Shown here: piece by piece, positions 33,501 to 48,500 of the stretch
Layout of the letters: the number at the start of each line of letters is the position of its first letter
How positions within the stretch are numbered: position 1 is the stretch's first letter
Assembly (NCBI GenBank): GCA_026874595.1
Contig: CM049316.1
Coordinates: forward strand, 30,489,339-30,553,338
Source: Sipunculus nudus
Taxonomy: Eukaryota > Annelida > Sipuncula > Golfingiida > Sipunculidae
Direction of reading: 5' to 3'
DNA: 64,000 nt
Notes under the pieces: generated by a model
The model's input: the letters and a program-made list of their open reading frames with translations, nothing else
The model's database searches: none
What the model was told of the DNA's origin: nothing
Program-made: the position numbers and the translations under genes

Positions 33501-36500
33501 GGGTACAGCTGATTTTAATGCAACTAGAGAATACTTCTTTAAATTGATTTAATTGCCCGTCCTTCAAGGTATTTTTTACTATGATATGAAAACCTAAGTG
33601 TTAATCTTTCCTGGCTTATATCAGGAAAAGTGCCGTGGATAAAGAACTTCAGCTTGGAATATATAGGGTGACATAGGTGGTGCCACTAACTTATCAAGCT
33701 GTCAGTGATTATTTCAGTAAAATTTCATGATGAAACCTGGAGTGGCTGATGAAACATTTGGTAGCATTCCAGATGTAACACATTTAAGCTACAAATTGAA
33801 CTAAACATTTAACCTCACAAATAAAGAGCCAACAACAGTGTTCCTACATTTACAGTCTTTAGACTGAAGGGATTTGTACACTGCAGTTGTCCGAGATCTC
33901 CTTTCCTGAAACTGCTGCTTTGTATAGCAAGGTTCTCTGCGTTCAACAACAAGGGTGAACACAATGCAAAGAATTGTACCCAGACCAATGACAGCATTTA
34001 GCTCCAAATTTTATTTAACCTGTGACACCTGCTCTCATTGATCTAATTACACCAGGATATCTGTTCTCGTTGGATTGATTCTTGGCCCTTTGCCAGAACT
34101 GGTGTTACCAGGAAGGAGATCTGGGATGACTGAAGTGTATAACCACTGTGTGAGGAGCATAGTGTGTTATATACATTTTGTGTTACTGACATACCGCTTG
34201 TTGTGCTGTGAGGTCAAAGCTGGTTGGTATCTCCCCTGACTTCAGTATTTTCATAACCTCAGCAAACTCTTGTGTAGTGTCACAAGGATGCAGCAGTTCA
34301 CAGAGGACCACACCAAGGCTATACATGTCACACTGTAATATATATCAAATTAGAATGCTTTGTCATTAACCAATAGCTCCTGCCGGAATCAGACTTTCAT
34401 ATGTATATAGTGTCACACTTCAGTACCACAGTTTCTATCAGTGCATGGCAGAGTAATCACTGGCCCTAATTCCTATCAATTGGTGGCATGAACCTGGTAC
34501 AAAGATAAAGCCCTGTGTCACCATGTAAAAGAAGCCTCCAAATGAACTACGGACCCATGGGTCTCCACACTCAGCTATATATATGTCAACAAGGATATTT
34601 TTAAAGAAATTTTCCAGAATGACAGCCTTGTGACCTTAACCAATGACCATGTGACCAAAAAATCTGAGAACTCATTATCCTTGAACTTGCAGCATTTAGA
34701 TTATTGTAAAAATCTTTTTAAAAAAAGTGGGTCCAGTGACCTTGACCTCTGAACATGTAACCTCAAAATCTTCAGATTTCCTCACTTTAGACAAGTAAGC
34801 CATGTGTGAAAGATGGAAAGTTTGGGATGAAAAGTTTGATTCACAGTGCATCCACATTCTTTTTAAAGATGTGGCTCCTGTGACCTTCAGATTTGATCTC
34901 TGGACCCTTAAAAGCAAAATGATTTTTACTTAGGTGGTGGGTCAATAATAAATCAAGTTTGAAGCAAATCTGTCTATCCAATGCAGCATTATTATCCATA
35001 AACTAATTTGTGAATAGATAGGCCCTATGACCTTGACCTTTAACCCTATGACCCCTTAAATCGAATAGAATCTTTCCCTATTAGAATGTGAGCAATATCT
35101 TGTTGAAAGAAGGTTTGAGATGAAAAGTTTGGCTTTAAATGCATACCCATTTTTTTAAGAAATGGGACCTGTAACCTTGACCTTTGATCTTTGAATTGAC
35201 AGGGTTCTTCCTTTAGTGGTGAACCATATATCAGCTAAGTTTGAAACCAATATGTCAAACTAAACTGGACTTATCATCTTGAAATATTCATTAAAATAAG
35301 AAAAAGAAAGATGGCTCCACAACTTTTCCGGTAACTGACAAAACTAGACATGGTCAAGATTTAATTAAGGCACGATTCATGACAATCCATGCATTAATTA
35401 TTAAGATGTGGGATGTTTTGTATCAAATTTTTTATTATTCTCAGGGGTACTTTCAAGCCCCATAGCTCGGAGAATATAGGTTTCAGTGACCAAATGTCAG
35501 GTTTTCAAGGAGATTTTTTATTGACCTCCCTGGATGTTGACTTAGAAGTTTCTAGGACCAGCAGTTACGAGTTGTGCCCTGCTAACGGACAGCCGGACGG
35601 ACGACGGAGTAGGCACCATTCCTATACCTCAATTGACTTACAGTCAGCTGAGATAAAAATATTTGGCTGGGAGTCTTAAAAATTAGCTCAGAAAGCCTTC
35701 AGAATGGGACGTGCATGGGTACTAATGCTCCAGGCACTATAAAAACAAGCACAGACACACACAGATTAAGACAGAAAAACTGCTCGGACAAGTTTAGATA
35801 CTGACATACAGAAGACCAGATGTACCATAGATCCCCTTTTTATCAAAGAGGAAACTTAAATTTGAAAATCTTGACTATTTTTCGGAACTGATAGATACTG
35901 ATACACAAAGGGACTAGATGTACAAACCTTTTGGCTGTAGACATCTTCATGTAACTGTTCTGGTGCTGCATACTTCCGTGTCCCCACAGCCTGTGACAGC
36001 ACTGCCTTTTCTTCCTCAACCAGACTCATGTCTGAAGAAGAAGTCACATGATTCCATTGTGCCTCCCAGATAAAATCTTTATGTACTGATGCAGTGGCTG
36101 TTAAAATTTGGGTTTCTTATGGACAACTTTCATCCAAAGTCTGATATACTTTCTCTCAATAGAACTGTTATATACTACTATAAGTTGAGGATTTGGGTGT
36201 GGTCCACAAAAAGCATTATCCTGCCTTCAACTTTGCCAATACAAGTCCTCTTGTCACCAAACTCTCCACAGATAGATTCTTGACAAACACTGTCCTCAAG
36301 CCCTTATCAATCCATGACAGGTTATTTCTCCCAGTTTCTCAAAACTGCTCATGGGGGCTGCCATTTTGTGTACAAACTAAAACCTGGATGTCACAGATCA
36401 TATGTCAGAATTACTGGGTATACCACTAGCAATTAGAAACCCCCATTACAAGCGCCTCTTTGTTTTGGGCAGACCCTTGATGCTTTCCTGTGACAGGTAG

Positions 36501-39500
36501 ATGCAGATGGTCATGATTTCTCAACTATGGGCACCTACCTTTTCTTAGGCAAAATGGTACATTCTCCTGTATTTTGATGTTCTACCATGGTTTACAAAGG
36601 GAGGTATCCTTAGGTTCAGCTGAGGGAGGTACCCTTTAGTTCAGCTGGGGAGATGTAGATGGCACCATTTGTAGTCCCTTGTCACCTCATGCATATACAT
36701 TAAACCCTGTATATAGTTATTACAGTTAATTATAGTTATTAATAATTGGCGGTAGATTTAGATGACTTACCATTTAATGAAATGTCTGCCAGCTGGTGCT
36801 GAAGGAGAGCTCTGAGATTCCTAGCCAGACCAAAGTCACCAAGTTTTGCCTGTACATGGCCATTCTCTTCTTTCAAGAAAATGTTGCCTGGCTGAAAAAA
36901 ATATATATATAAACAAGGGACCCATGGGTCACGGTGCTCAGCTGTTATATATGATCAAAAAATTTGATTTGAAAGAGGAGGTAGGCAAAGGCTGGTTTTG
37001 TGTGGTAATATAAGCTCTATTATGAGTTGACAGTGTTTAACTCAAGTTATGTAAGATTTTGATAATACCCTTTGAGACAGGGAAAAGGATTGATGTCATT
37101 TATATTATTTACAGTTTGAAATGGTGTGCTATTATCACACAGGTTTAGACTTGGCCATAAAACTTTACCTACATTGCAGCAGAATTATTTGAAAAGTGAA
37201 ACTATTTATTAAAAATTAATAACAAATATTGTGTCAAATATAATTTAAAATTAAATATGATAACAGTATCATCTGTTTTTTTTTCATCAACAATTTTTTA
37301 ATAATATTATCAAAATATCTGATTATTAAAATAATATTATAGAATATATTCATGAAGGCATTTGTATTCAAATACTTTTGTTTTTTACCTGTATTCCAAT
37401 CCTTATGCATGAAATTATGGAGTACATATTCATATTTGCAATCAAATACATTTGCAAAGTACTTCATCATGTCTGGTATTTATTCAGTTTAAGCCTAACA
37501 AAAGTTCTTGAGAATCTAGAATAACAAATATCACAAATTTAAATAATGAACATATATTCCTGGTTTAATGAATTTTATTTATATTAAAAAAATACATTCA
37601 CTTTGGACTACCTTCACATCAATCTACACACTAGACAAAGCAAGATTCTTATGACAATTATAAAAATTACAGAAATCATAATGAAATCTTGTCTAAGATC
37701 TGATTTTTTTTATAATATTCATATTTTTTTTATTAAAAAGAAATGTATCAGAAAAAAAATTGAAGTAATCTCAGCTATGAAACCATTATATGTGTAAAAA
37801 AAAAGCCAAGGATAAGAACACCCTATAAATTATACAAGGAGAAAACTAGAGATGGGCAAGTTAAATTTTATTAACTACTTGTCTGAGTAAAATTTTAAAA
37901 TGTTGACATATTTAATTTTTTTAAAATTTTGAAATAAATATAAATTAACAAGTGCAAACACTTGGAAAAGACCTGGAAATATAGATTAATATTATCAACT
38001 GTATCTGTCTATCATTAATTTCCTTCACATAATTCCTAATAGTATAGCACAATATAATTTGATTTTTTTTATTATTAAAATTGAAAAGAAAAATACCACA
38101 GGTGACTCAATGGTGTTATTTGGAATACATTTTCATCCATCCATACAAAATCCATAAAACATCAGTAATTGCAAGGTAATTCCCTGTTAATCATCAATTA
38201 TCAAATTCCTTTTCTATTGATTTTTTTAAAGTTGTTATTATAGACATATAAAAATTTATTTATTGTCATGGATTTATTTATTTCTCAATTTATTTATTTA
38301 TTGTTATGCTGTTGGTCTAAACAACTAATAGATGAGTTGGGTTGGACACCTGAATCAACTTAGGCCAGCCATAAGCTATGGCCAGTAAGTATATGTCCCG
38401 CCTCAAGCATGCGTAATTGGCCTGAGAGGTCAACTAGAGGACAAACATGTGACTGAAGAGGGACTTGGTAGAGCCTAGAGGCTGATATGGTCTCATAAAA
38501 ACTATAATAAAAGCTACAGTATTGGCCAATTTCTTTCAACTTTCAAAATTTACAAGCTGAAATCCTTATTTCTGCATGATATGAACAACAATGCTTACAG
38601 AAAACAAACATGCCATGGTCAAAGTTAGGCAAAATTTAAGGTATCAATTTTATATTTATGCTAATAACTTGTAAAATTTGAAAAATTCAGAACAAATTTT
38701 TGGTATACAATTGAATCTTGATCAAATAATGTTAAATCACTGACAAAAAATCTCTAGCTTCAGCAATTCTCATGTTAAGGGAGTAAATATATTTCTTGAT
38801 TTTTTACAAAGTGCATTAAGTTATGGCCCATAACTTAAAACAATTTCGCAATACTGACATCATTTCTGGCATGTGCACAGAGTATGAATAGAAGAACATG
38901 TATAATATATATGATCAAAGTCAGATCAGTGGTTTTGTTATTAGGCAATGTTGAAGTGTAACAATTGGTTTTCAATTGAAAACTGAAGTTTTTTCTTAAT
39001 ATCTCAATGGAATGAAGTTCTAGTGACCAAACTTTTGGTATGGTAGAGGGTTTGGGGGACATCTAACTGTATGCCAAATTTTGGGAGCTGAGAGCTGGCC
39101 TGGGAAGCTTGGGAGCTGAGCTCTAGCAAACTGCATAACGCTTGCTTGCTCTTAACAATACTTTACATGGTGCTTGAAACTTGAATAAAATCTACAGGTT
39201 TTGATCAACTGGTTTCAAATTTCAGATGTTAACAGATGAAATGCTTATGGTAACATGCTGTGAAAAATGTATCAACAGTTACAGGAAAAAATGTGCCATG
39301 GTCAAATCTTGCCAAAATTTAAGGTACTAATTTTATATTTATGCTAAAAACTTACAAAATTTGAAAAATTCAGATCTAATTTTGGGTATACAATTGAATC
39401 TTGATTAAATATAGTTATATACCTGAAAAAAATTTCTAGCTTCAGCAATTCTCAAGTTAAGGGAGTAAATATATTTCCTGAATTTTTACAAAGTGCACTA

Positions 39501-42500
39501 TGTTCGGGCCCATTACTTCAAGAATTAAAAAAAAATTGAACTAATTTCTGGTATGTACATCGAAAATATATAGAGGAATTAATATATTTAAAATGATCAA
39601 TATCAGGTCAGTGGTTTTGATATTAAGCAGTCTTGAAGTGTAACAATGGGTTTTTAATGGAAAACAGAGGATTTTCCTTAATAATTCAAAGGAACGAAGT
39701 CCTAGTGACCCAATTTTCGGTATGGTAGGAGACTTTGGGGACATCTAAAGGTATGCCAAATTTCAGATTCCTAGGTCCAACCTTTTTAAAACGTGCCAGT
39801 TTAATGGACGGATGGACAGCAGCCGACGGACAAAGGACCACGACTATAGCTCAGATGACTTATAGTCAGCTGAGCTAAAAATGACAATAGAACAACATAG
39901 GGGTTCATCTTTCATTATATTATATGCATCCCAGTGACTCACTCTTAGGTGAATATATGCAAAGAAGTGGATAGAAATTCAAACGTGCTTATCAGTCTCT
40001 AGTATGGTCAGCTCATCCTCTCTGTCAGAATCAGGGGCTTGGTGTTTCTGAGAGATCTGTTCCACATTCTCAGAATCACTCAGGGTTCCTGTAGTAGCAA
40101 GCAGATTGTCACTGTTGACAAAGTCGGAGAAGGTGCCCTCTGTCCCGAAGCCACGCTAAACTAGCTGCTGCTGGGTCATATCCATCTCAGGATTGTCATC
40201 AGCATCTTGGCGAATCACTCCCCTCACTGGTGTGGGCAGGGCTAGTGGAGCCAGTGTGACTAAAGCAGTTGGGGATAGTTGCCGGCTTGATGGATGACCA
40301 GGCAAGCTGCATCTAGTGCATCCAACAAAGTCCTCCTCACTTCCACACAGTCAACCAGGCGCCTGAGGATCTGCTTCCTGAAGTACACCATGAAGTTCTG
40401 TATCACTCCCTGGTCCATGGGCCGAGTCGAGCTGGTTGTACTGGGCGGCAGGAACACAAGCTTGACAGCAGGAAGGTCTGGTATGTGGGGATGGGCAGGG
40501 CAGTAGTCCACTAAAACAACAATGCTGCCTTTCTTGCAATGACACTTATTGTCCAGTTTGCGCACCCACTCTGTGAAGAGCACTGAGGCCATCCAGGCTT
40601 TCTTGTTTGCTCATTAGACTGTAGGCAGCTTGCAGACATTCTTGAAGCCCCTGGGTTTTGCGCACTTGCCGACCACAAGGAGGGGTTACTTGTCCGAACC
40701 TGTCATGTTCGCACACACCATGACAGTCAGACACTCTTTTGACCACTTGCGGCCATGGCAGGTGTCTCCCTTGGCAGTCAGCGACTTGCTAGGTAGAAGA
40801 CCGAAGAACAGTCCTGTCTCGTCTGCATTGTAGATGTCCTCAGGGGATGTACTCCTCCAGTAGGCTTGGTAGAGCAGTAGTCTAGCAGCTGTAGATGACA
40901 GCAGAGTCCACAGCTTTCTCCTAACCACACAAGGAGCGGAAGGTGATGCTGTGTTGATTCTTGAAATGTTTCAGCCACCCACTGCTGCACCAAAATATAT
41001 ATATATTTATATATCACTCACCGCACAATGTTCATTTCACATGTGCAGGCAGACTGCAGGCAGAAATCTCCCATACATGCAGAACAATATACCAATATAT
41101 TGGGTTATAACGGAATATTTCACACACATGGTAGGTGTCGTTGGAGAGATAAGAAACTTATTAAAAGGTCTAGTGGGTTTATTTGAAGTGACACGATACT
41201 TGTAAGCAATGGGGCATTGTCAAAAATGACGAAAATATTTGCATCCTCATGGAGCCTTATAATGTGATCCTCAGAGTTAGATGTCCAGGCACTCTGGCAA
41301 GCCAGTAATCTGGCCATAATGTCAGAGGGCCGATCTGACACTACGGAAACACGTGCATTTCAACCTGCAAGGAAAGAAACTAATTTCAACGGCGTCCTAG
41401 TGTGAAACAGACTAAAGCTGAGTGGAGCCCAGACACAGGACATGTTACTGTTAGGTGGGAACAGGTCACACTGTAGAATTGGAAAGTCATGGAACACTCT
41501 GCCTTGTCACCCAATGGTATAAATATAGGCAAACTGAGAGGCCCTGTGTGCAGAATGAGTTAAGAATACAGAGAACAAAACCAAAGTCCAGAGACTGCTG
41601 GACAAAGCTAGTGTGTGCACAACCCCAAGCAGAAACCCATGCAGAGACTCAGAGTTTCAGTTCATTTGCATTTTTTTCTTGCCATTCCACTCTAAAGAAA
41701 TGTTTGAGTTTAAAGCCTGTGCTTGGGTGTAAACTGGCTAAAAACACAATATGGCTTACTTTGATATCTCTATGTATCATGCCTTTGTTGTGTATGTATT
41801 CTGTGGCCACTATGACTTGTTTAAATATGCACAGGCCAGCCTGGGTGGACCACATGGCACTATCTGAAAACCAGAAAAAAAGCTCTGTTAATGGCAAGAG
41901 AGAAAATGTAAGGGATAATAGGAGAGCGTCATTGTCTCAGACTATGCCTGGGTCAAAACCTACTCTACTCCTAACCATACCATTAGTGTTTCCAGATTAA
42001 AAGTACACTAAAATCTTCTTGAAGGTTAATAGTTTTAATTCAAGTTCAAAGAAAAGAACTCTCTCCCTCTCTGTCTCACTCTCTCTCTTTTTCTCTCAGG
42101 CCTTCAATTACTGTTGGATCATGATGCCAAGGGGACTTGAAATATCAATGTCATCACAAAAATGCATTTCTGTTTTGAACAAATAACTATTTATACTTCT
42201 ATATATACTAATATATCTGTTCATTTTATGTACAATTGCTTTATTTTCTTTCCTTCCCTTTTTCAACTGATACCAAAACTTTATAAATTCCATGCAAATT
42301 CCCCTGCAAATGAAAAATTTATAAGAATTCCATAGCACACTTACTGGCAGAACTTGGTTTAGAATAATTTTGGTTTCTTTCCTGAAGCCATTCCTTCAAA
42401 GTTCTGCTACACAGCTCCATCTGTAGGAATAATATGGAACTACCCTGCAAAGAAAATGTAAATACAAAGAATATCCTTTTTTTGGAAATAAAAATGTTGA

Positions 42501-45500
42501 TAAGTACAAGCCCTACTGATATTTACACACTTAACTGCTCTGTCAGTTCATCTGTTTTAAAAACAGGTGTAATCACATTTTGGTCAAGTAGGTTTGATTT
42601 TATTTGTGGAATGTGAAGGGATGCATGACCCTATTATTATATATTATACTTAAACAAATCCCACTGAGTGTTCTGAATATAGAACAATGACACTTTGCAT
42701 AAAAAAAAATTATATACACGTTTTAAATGCTGGCATTCACTCAACTGATGATAAGGAAAATGGCAGTTATCAAAATTAAACATAGTTTAACTGTTACATT
42801 GATTTCTAGTTAATAATTTTATTATATTAATATTAAAAGATATATATAAATTATATTATATAAATATTATATTTATTCAGCTTACATCCCCAGAAAATTT
42901 GTACTCATATATATTCACTGTTAGAAAGCACTGGCACTGAAAACTTTACAATGTGCAAGATAGACAAGCACTGTATAAAATGCCTTTATACCAAGCACTT
43001 ATTTCAAATAAATACAATATATCTACAACAACAGGAAGTACATTGAAACTTTATGTTAAACATGCCTGATTAAAATTCCTTAATGAGCCAATAGATGCAT
43101 CTTACCTGCTGGATTGGACTTGGTTCTGGTCCTTCAGATGAGCTTTAGAACAACAAGAAACACTAAAGGTAAAGAGACATGTAACATACTTTTCACACAT
43201 TAATAGTTACTACTGCATGCATTATTTAAGCTTCATGGTTGATAATTTTGCAAGCTGTGGCTAATCTGAGTGGGGTCCAAAATCTGTTCTGAGGTTATCA
43301 TTTCAGCTTTATGGCAACTGAACATGAAAAGTCAGAAATGGAGACACACACAGCCACATGCATTATTTGCCCTTGTTCCCTTGAAAAAGCAAAACAAATT
43401 CAAAAGAATAAAGAACACTATTTCAGTTGTAAGTTGTGCAAAAAAGGCACATCTTCAAGCTTTTTACCAATTGTATACACTGAGAAAAGTGATTTATTAA
43501 CAGTGGTGAACCTGTCAACCTATGCACCAAAGATCATACAACTAGATGCACAGAGTGACTTTTCAAGGTGCACACAAATACACTGATGTCATTTCAGCTA
43601 CTTTATAATTCCTATTGAGTGACTGATAAGGGCCTACATAACTGAACATTAAAGAAAGTCTGTACTGTGTAATATATATATAGCTTCACTGAATCTTTAG
43701 TGCTTATTGTCCATCTGACCAAGTTTTTTGCAGTTAATTTTTTTTTTAATTTTATATTTTTCAATAATTTCATAGAAAACTACATATGGAAGTGACAACC
43801 TAATATGGCAATTAAGAATTTTACAATTAATACCCAGTTTATGTTTCACAACGTTTTAGTCTCTTCACAATGAGCTGAAAGATATGTGTCCCTGCATGAG
43901 TAGCCATCTTTGTTTTAGCTGGTTATATTTTTTAAAGTGTTTACATGACTTCATCCAATCAGCAGCTGTCAATTGGGGCTGTTTTTGCATGAAACCAATG
44001 ACCTTTACTGCCAAAAGTGGGTCTAATGTGTTGTAAGATGTAGACTTATTTCTCATATTCAAAAATAATTCTGTTTCTTTAATAAGGTGTAAAGTAGGTA
44101 TTTGTTTATCTTGTTGAAAATTAGGTCCTTTAATCCTAGACTCAACATAAAATTGTTTCCCTTGAAATTTAACTAATGAAAATTTTCAAAGCAAAAAAAA
44201 AAAAAACAGATGGACATGAGGGGATGAAACAGACTATAGTATGATATAATGTTCTACTGTTTTGGTCATATTTGTGGACATTATGTGACAGTCTTTAAAA
44301 TCTGTCCAAATATCTGAACTCATGTGCACAGGGTTCACCTTTGATCAAGTGCACAAAACCTTTTTGGTGCATTTGTGCACCTAGTGCCACCCACACACCT
44401 ACAGAGTGTTGTAACTCTAAAATAAAGGTTCTTCCATCACCACCATATATCATCATTAATCAGCAAACTCCTACAGATTATACCATACCTTGTTTCCTTT
44501 GAGGTGATCTCATGCTCTTCCTCTTGTTCATTCATATCTAAAATTTGATTTGTAACATATAATAATTTTTTTATATGCAAATTTTACTCATTATATACAA
44601 AATTTACTCAGTTAAAAGAAAAAAATGACATGAACATTCTGAGGTATATGGTTTATATCAATAATACTGTGGATTCAGAATTAAAAGTTTGTTTTTAAAA
44701 TTTGTGGACTTTTGGTTTGGAAATGAAATAACTAAATAAACATTTATCAATTAAAAAATAATTTAATATTTCCAGGCCCATCCCATATAAATCTGAAACT
44801 CAAAACCTTGTTTTAATGCATTTTTTGCACACTGGAACATAAAGCATTACACACTGATTCTCAGGTTTAATATTTTATTTTAAGTTTCTAAGTTAAAGTT
44901 TAAACTTATTCAAATTTAAGTTTCTTATTTTCTGTAGATCTGAAAATAAAATGAAATTGTCTTCTCAGCTTTATGCTTCTGAAAACAAACCAAAAAGGTT
45001 TAAAAAAACAACTAGGGACCTTTCTATCCGAAGTCTTTCTGACAGGTTTCACTTTATTTGATTATAATATAAAGCAATGTATAAGTTGGTTTTCCAGCTG
45101 AGTATTTAAATAATTGTCTGGTTTATTTGAGGTGGCTGACTTCTACAAGTGCCAACTTGGATTCCTTCAGACCTACAGCCAGTAATATGCGCATCTCAAC
45201 TCTCAGACCTCTCTAAAGAGATTTTGAGTGTCACAGATGCTTAGCCTCACATTCCCTATGCATCAAAAGCTATTTCTACTTCATTTGTCAGAGCATGGGA
45301 TTTCTTATATTTTATATTGTACACTGTTTTTTTATATAAACTTATTTATTTTACATGAATTGTACAAATATTTATTATAACTAATCGCGGCACTCTCCAT
45401 GGCTCAGATGTTGGCGTTTGGTAGTGTTTGGAGGTTGAGGAAACCAGAGAACCTGGAGAAAACCACCGACCTTGGACGGGCAACTTAAACCCACTCTCAT

Positions 45501-48500
45501 GGCCATGGGTCGCCAGCAGAGAGAGCTGAGTGGTTTACCACTCGAATGTCCAGGCCCCTGCTCACAGAAAATACTATATTAATAATGTAATACCTGATAC
45601 AGCTGATGTGTCAACTTCTACCCAAGCATCATGATATTTGACAACGTTTGGGTGATCCAGCTGTGATAAACAGTGGACCTCTCTAAACATCTGAAAAATA
45701 ATAAATATAAGGCTGAATGTACTGTAACAGGTGCAAACTAAATCTTATGAAAAAAATACATACCTTTGTCAATGGGAAAATGATATAATTTTATCAAATA
45801 TTTATTATCTCACGACCTCTTCCAAAATTAAAACCCAACCTGTCAATCAGTATTTTTAATTCTCCTTTTAAATTATCTTTTAATTTTTAGTATATATGTG
45901 ATCATATGACCTCTAATCAACTTTTCCCAATTATTTGTTTTAGTCTCAAGATAAAATTAAACTTCAGTTAATATAAAGGAATTTTAGGTTGTACTAGTTT
46001 ATTTGCTTCCTTACCTTTGAACTGCAGTCGTACTTTTTCTTCAGACTTATTTTTTTCACAGCATATTCAAATTTCTGACCTTTAACCATCTGCTGAACCT
46101 TTACAGGAACAGATAAAGAGGACTTTAATCAACTATATTCAATATATATTAATTGCAGTGAATTTCCACAAGTGCTATGGGTATTTTTGAAGAACTGGTT
46201 ATTTTGTTTTTATTCAAATTTTGCATTATGACAGGAACATAAACCTTACAGAAGTGCACTATTTCAGTTTTTGTTCCACTCCATAATATATGAATGCTGA
46301 GCTAAAACTGGTAATAACAAGACATCAGACAGCCTCTTAAGTACTCTAATTTAAGTTGTGAAAAGAATGAGGTGGCCCAATGAGTCATAAAATAAGTAAA
46401 GCTACCAACAATCCAGAAGCATGACATATTCAAGTAATTATTGATTTAATGTTTGATAAATAGGAAATATAAGTTTTATATTTCTAATACACAGACCTTT
46501 GCTTTAAATGGCCCAGTTATTGTAAAATTACATATGTCTATTATTTCTTAGCAATACCTGGGACTGATTTTGTTCAAAATTTGTATGATGCTTTGGATAT
46601 AAATATTCAGAGCAAAAATATTGTTCGGCAACTCTGTACACCAAAGGACAGTCTAACATATAAGGTGATCAGTACTGTTTTGTTCCACACCTTGCACTGA
46701 GACATAATGTTGGGTATCTAAGAAGATTTTCAAGTCAGTTTGTCTTGATGTTCATTAAAACAATGTTATTTATGATTTGTAGGATGACCAAACAGTCTGT
46801 CAGCTGGTCCAAGAAGGGACCAAGAATTAGGACCAGTCACTACAGCTCAGAGTGACTGAAAACCTTAGGATATAACACTGATTTATGATTTATACGAGGT
46901 AGAGTTATTCAAAGAGACTCTGAAGTACAAATTATGTTTATTTCAAATATCTTACCTTATCAACAGCACCATGTCCTCCTGTTCCAAGCGGCTCTGGTTG
47001 CTTAAATTCAGTCTGGTATTTCTGATATCTATTGAGGTAATACTTTCTAAAGGAGATGAAAACATAGCCTACATTTCTTGAACTGACAACTTTATATGAA
47101 TATGAAAATATATTTAAAATACTCTTGCATGATTAAAAGCATATTTCTTAAGGTATGTAATTACCAATTACTGTATTTAACATTTTCATGAAACAGGCAA
47201 GGCTTTCAATTTTAATAACAAGAGCACCCTTAATGTGTATAATATACCAGTAGTGTATCTGGTAACCTCTGACCTCATTAAATATGCATGAATTTTGATG
47301 AGAAAGTAATTCAAGTGAGAAACTCTATCGGTAAATATGTATATTAATGTGTTTCATGAAAATCCATAAGAACTTTGGTAGGTCACCAAGGTGCCTCAAA
47401 AGTAGGGTGACCTCTGACCTCAATAAATATTCATGGATTTTGCTGAAACTTGAACTTAGGTGGGATATTTTATTGATTAACATTTCTGATGAGTTTTATC
47501 AAAATCAATTATAGTTTCTACACAAGTTATGGCGACGACACCACAAAGTAGCCTAGTGACCCCTGACCATATTAAATATGCATGGATGTTTCCAATAATT
47601 GTACTCAGGTGATACAATCTGTTGGTAAGTAGTTATGGTGAGTTTCGTGAAAATCCATCATAGCCCTGGTAAGTTTTCCCGGTGAAATTAAAAGTTAATG
47701 GACGGACGGTGGGTATACCATAATACTTCCGTCATATGACAGGCACATATAAACTGAAGAAATTAAGTTACTGTTCACATTTATACAAGAAAACTTTATC
47801 AGAGTGTGTTTGTAGTATATTTGAAGTATAAACAGAAAATGTATATTTATGGTAGAAATGCAATTTGAAGTATAAACAGAAAATGTACATTCATATTCAT
47901 TCAACCTAAAAGGTGGACCAATTTCATTTGGAAATATAATTGCTATGACCTTAAGGCAGCTTGTTGGGGAAGGGGTTTGTCATAAAAGTATACTTTACTC
48001 CTTATTTTGGTCTCATAAACATGAATTCAAAATTCTCTACAAGAGACCCATGGGACATGGCTCTCAGCCAAAGTTGTCTTGAATAAAGAAAAGTGGTTAC
48101 AATTTCACTGAAACTTTTGATTTGGATCTGTGCTCCTGCCTCAGGCTTTGTAGTTTATCTAGCATATACAATCATTGTCTTATTTGAAGTAATATACATG
48201 TAATAATAAACATATATTGCTCAAGCTCTTATGCTGAAAACATGTAAGCCTGCTATCTGCTCCTGCAAATTTCTCTATACACTGTCTAAAAATAAAATTA
48301 CAGCTGACCTTGAAGTGCATATTTCATTCACAGCTTATTTTATATAACCATTGTTAATTCCAGCAGAAAAAGAATCTACTTTCACCTTTATCTATCACTC
48401 TGGAGAAAAGCTATTATGAAATTTTGAACACCGGGATAGGTATTTGCAAGAGAGACAAGTTACCAGATTAATTCATTAATATAAGGGAAAAAATATACTG

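Noticed and set aside
20805-39744. Recurring short frames reading MSPKSPTIPKIGSLGL-like peptides on both strands
   Set aside because: They come from the conserved body of the family A repeats, differ by indels between copies, and have no start context or family match. Conservation reflects shared repeat ancestry, not coding.
41455-42000. 181-codon plus-strand frame
   Set aside because: It is antisense to kinase exon 11 and its flanks, has no family signature and no splice or promoter support.
43270-43586. Plus-strand frame with two CxxC pairs (TCIICPCS, SCKLCKKG)
   Set aside because: Cys pairs are suggestive, but the frame is short, in a kinase intron and lacks any recognisable family or conserved context.
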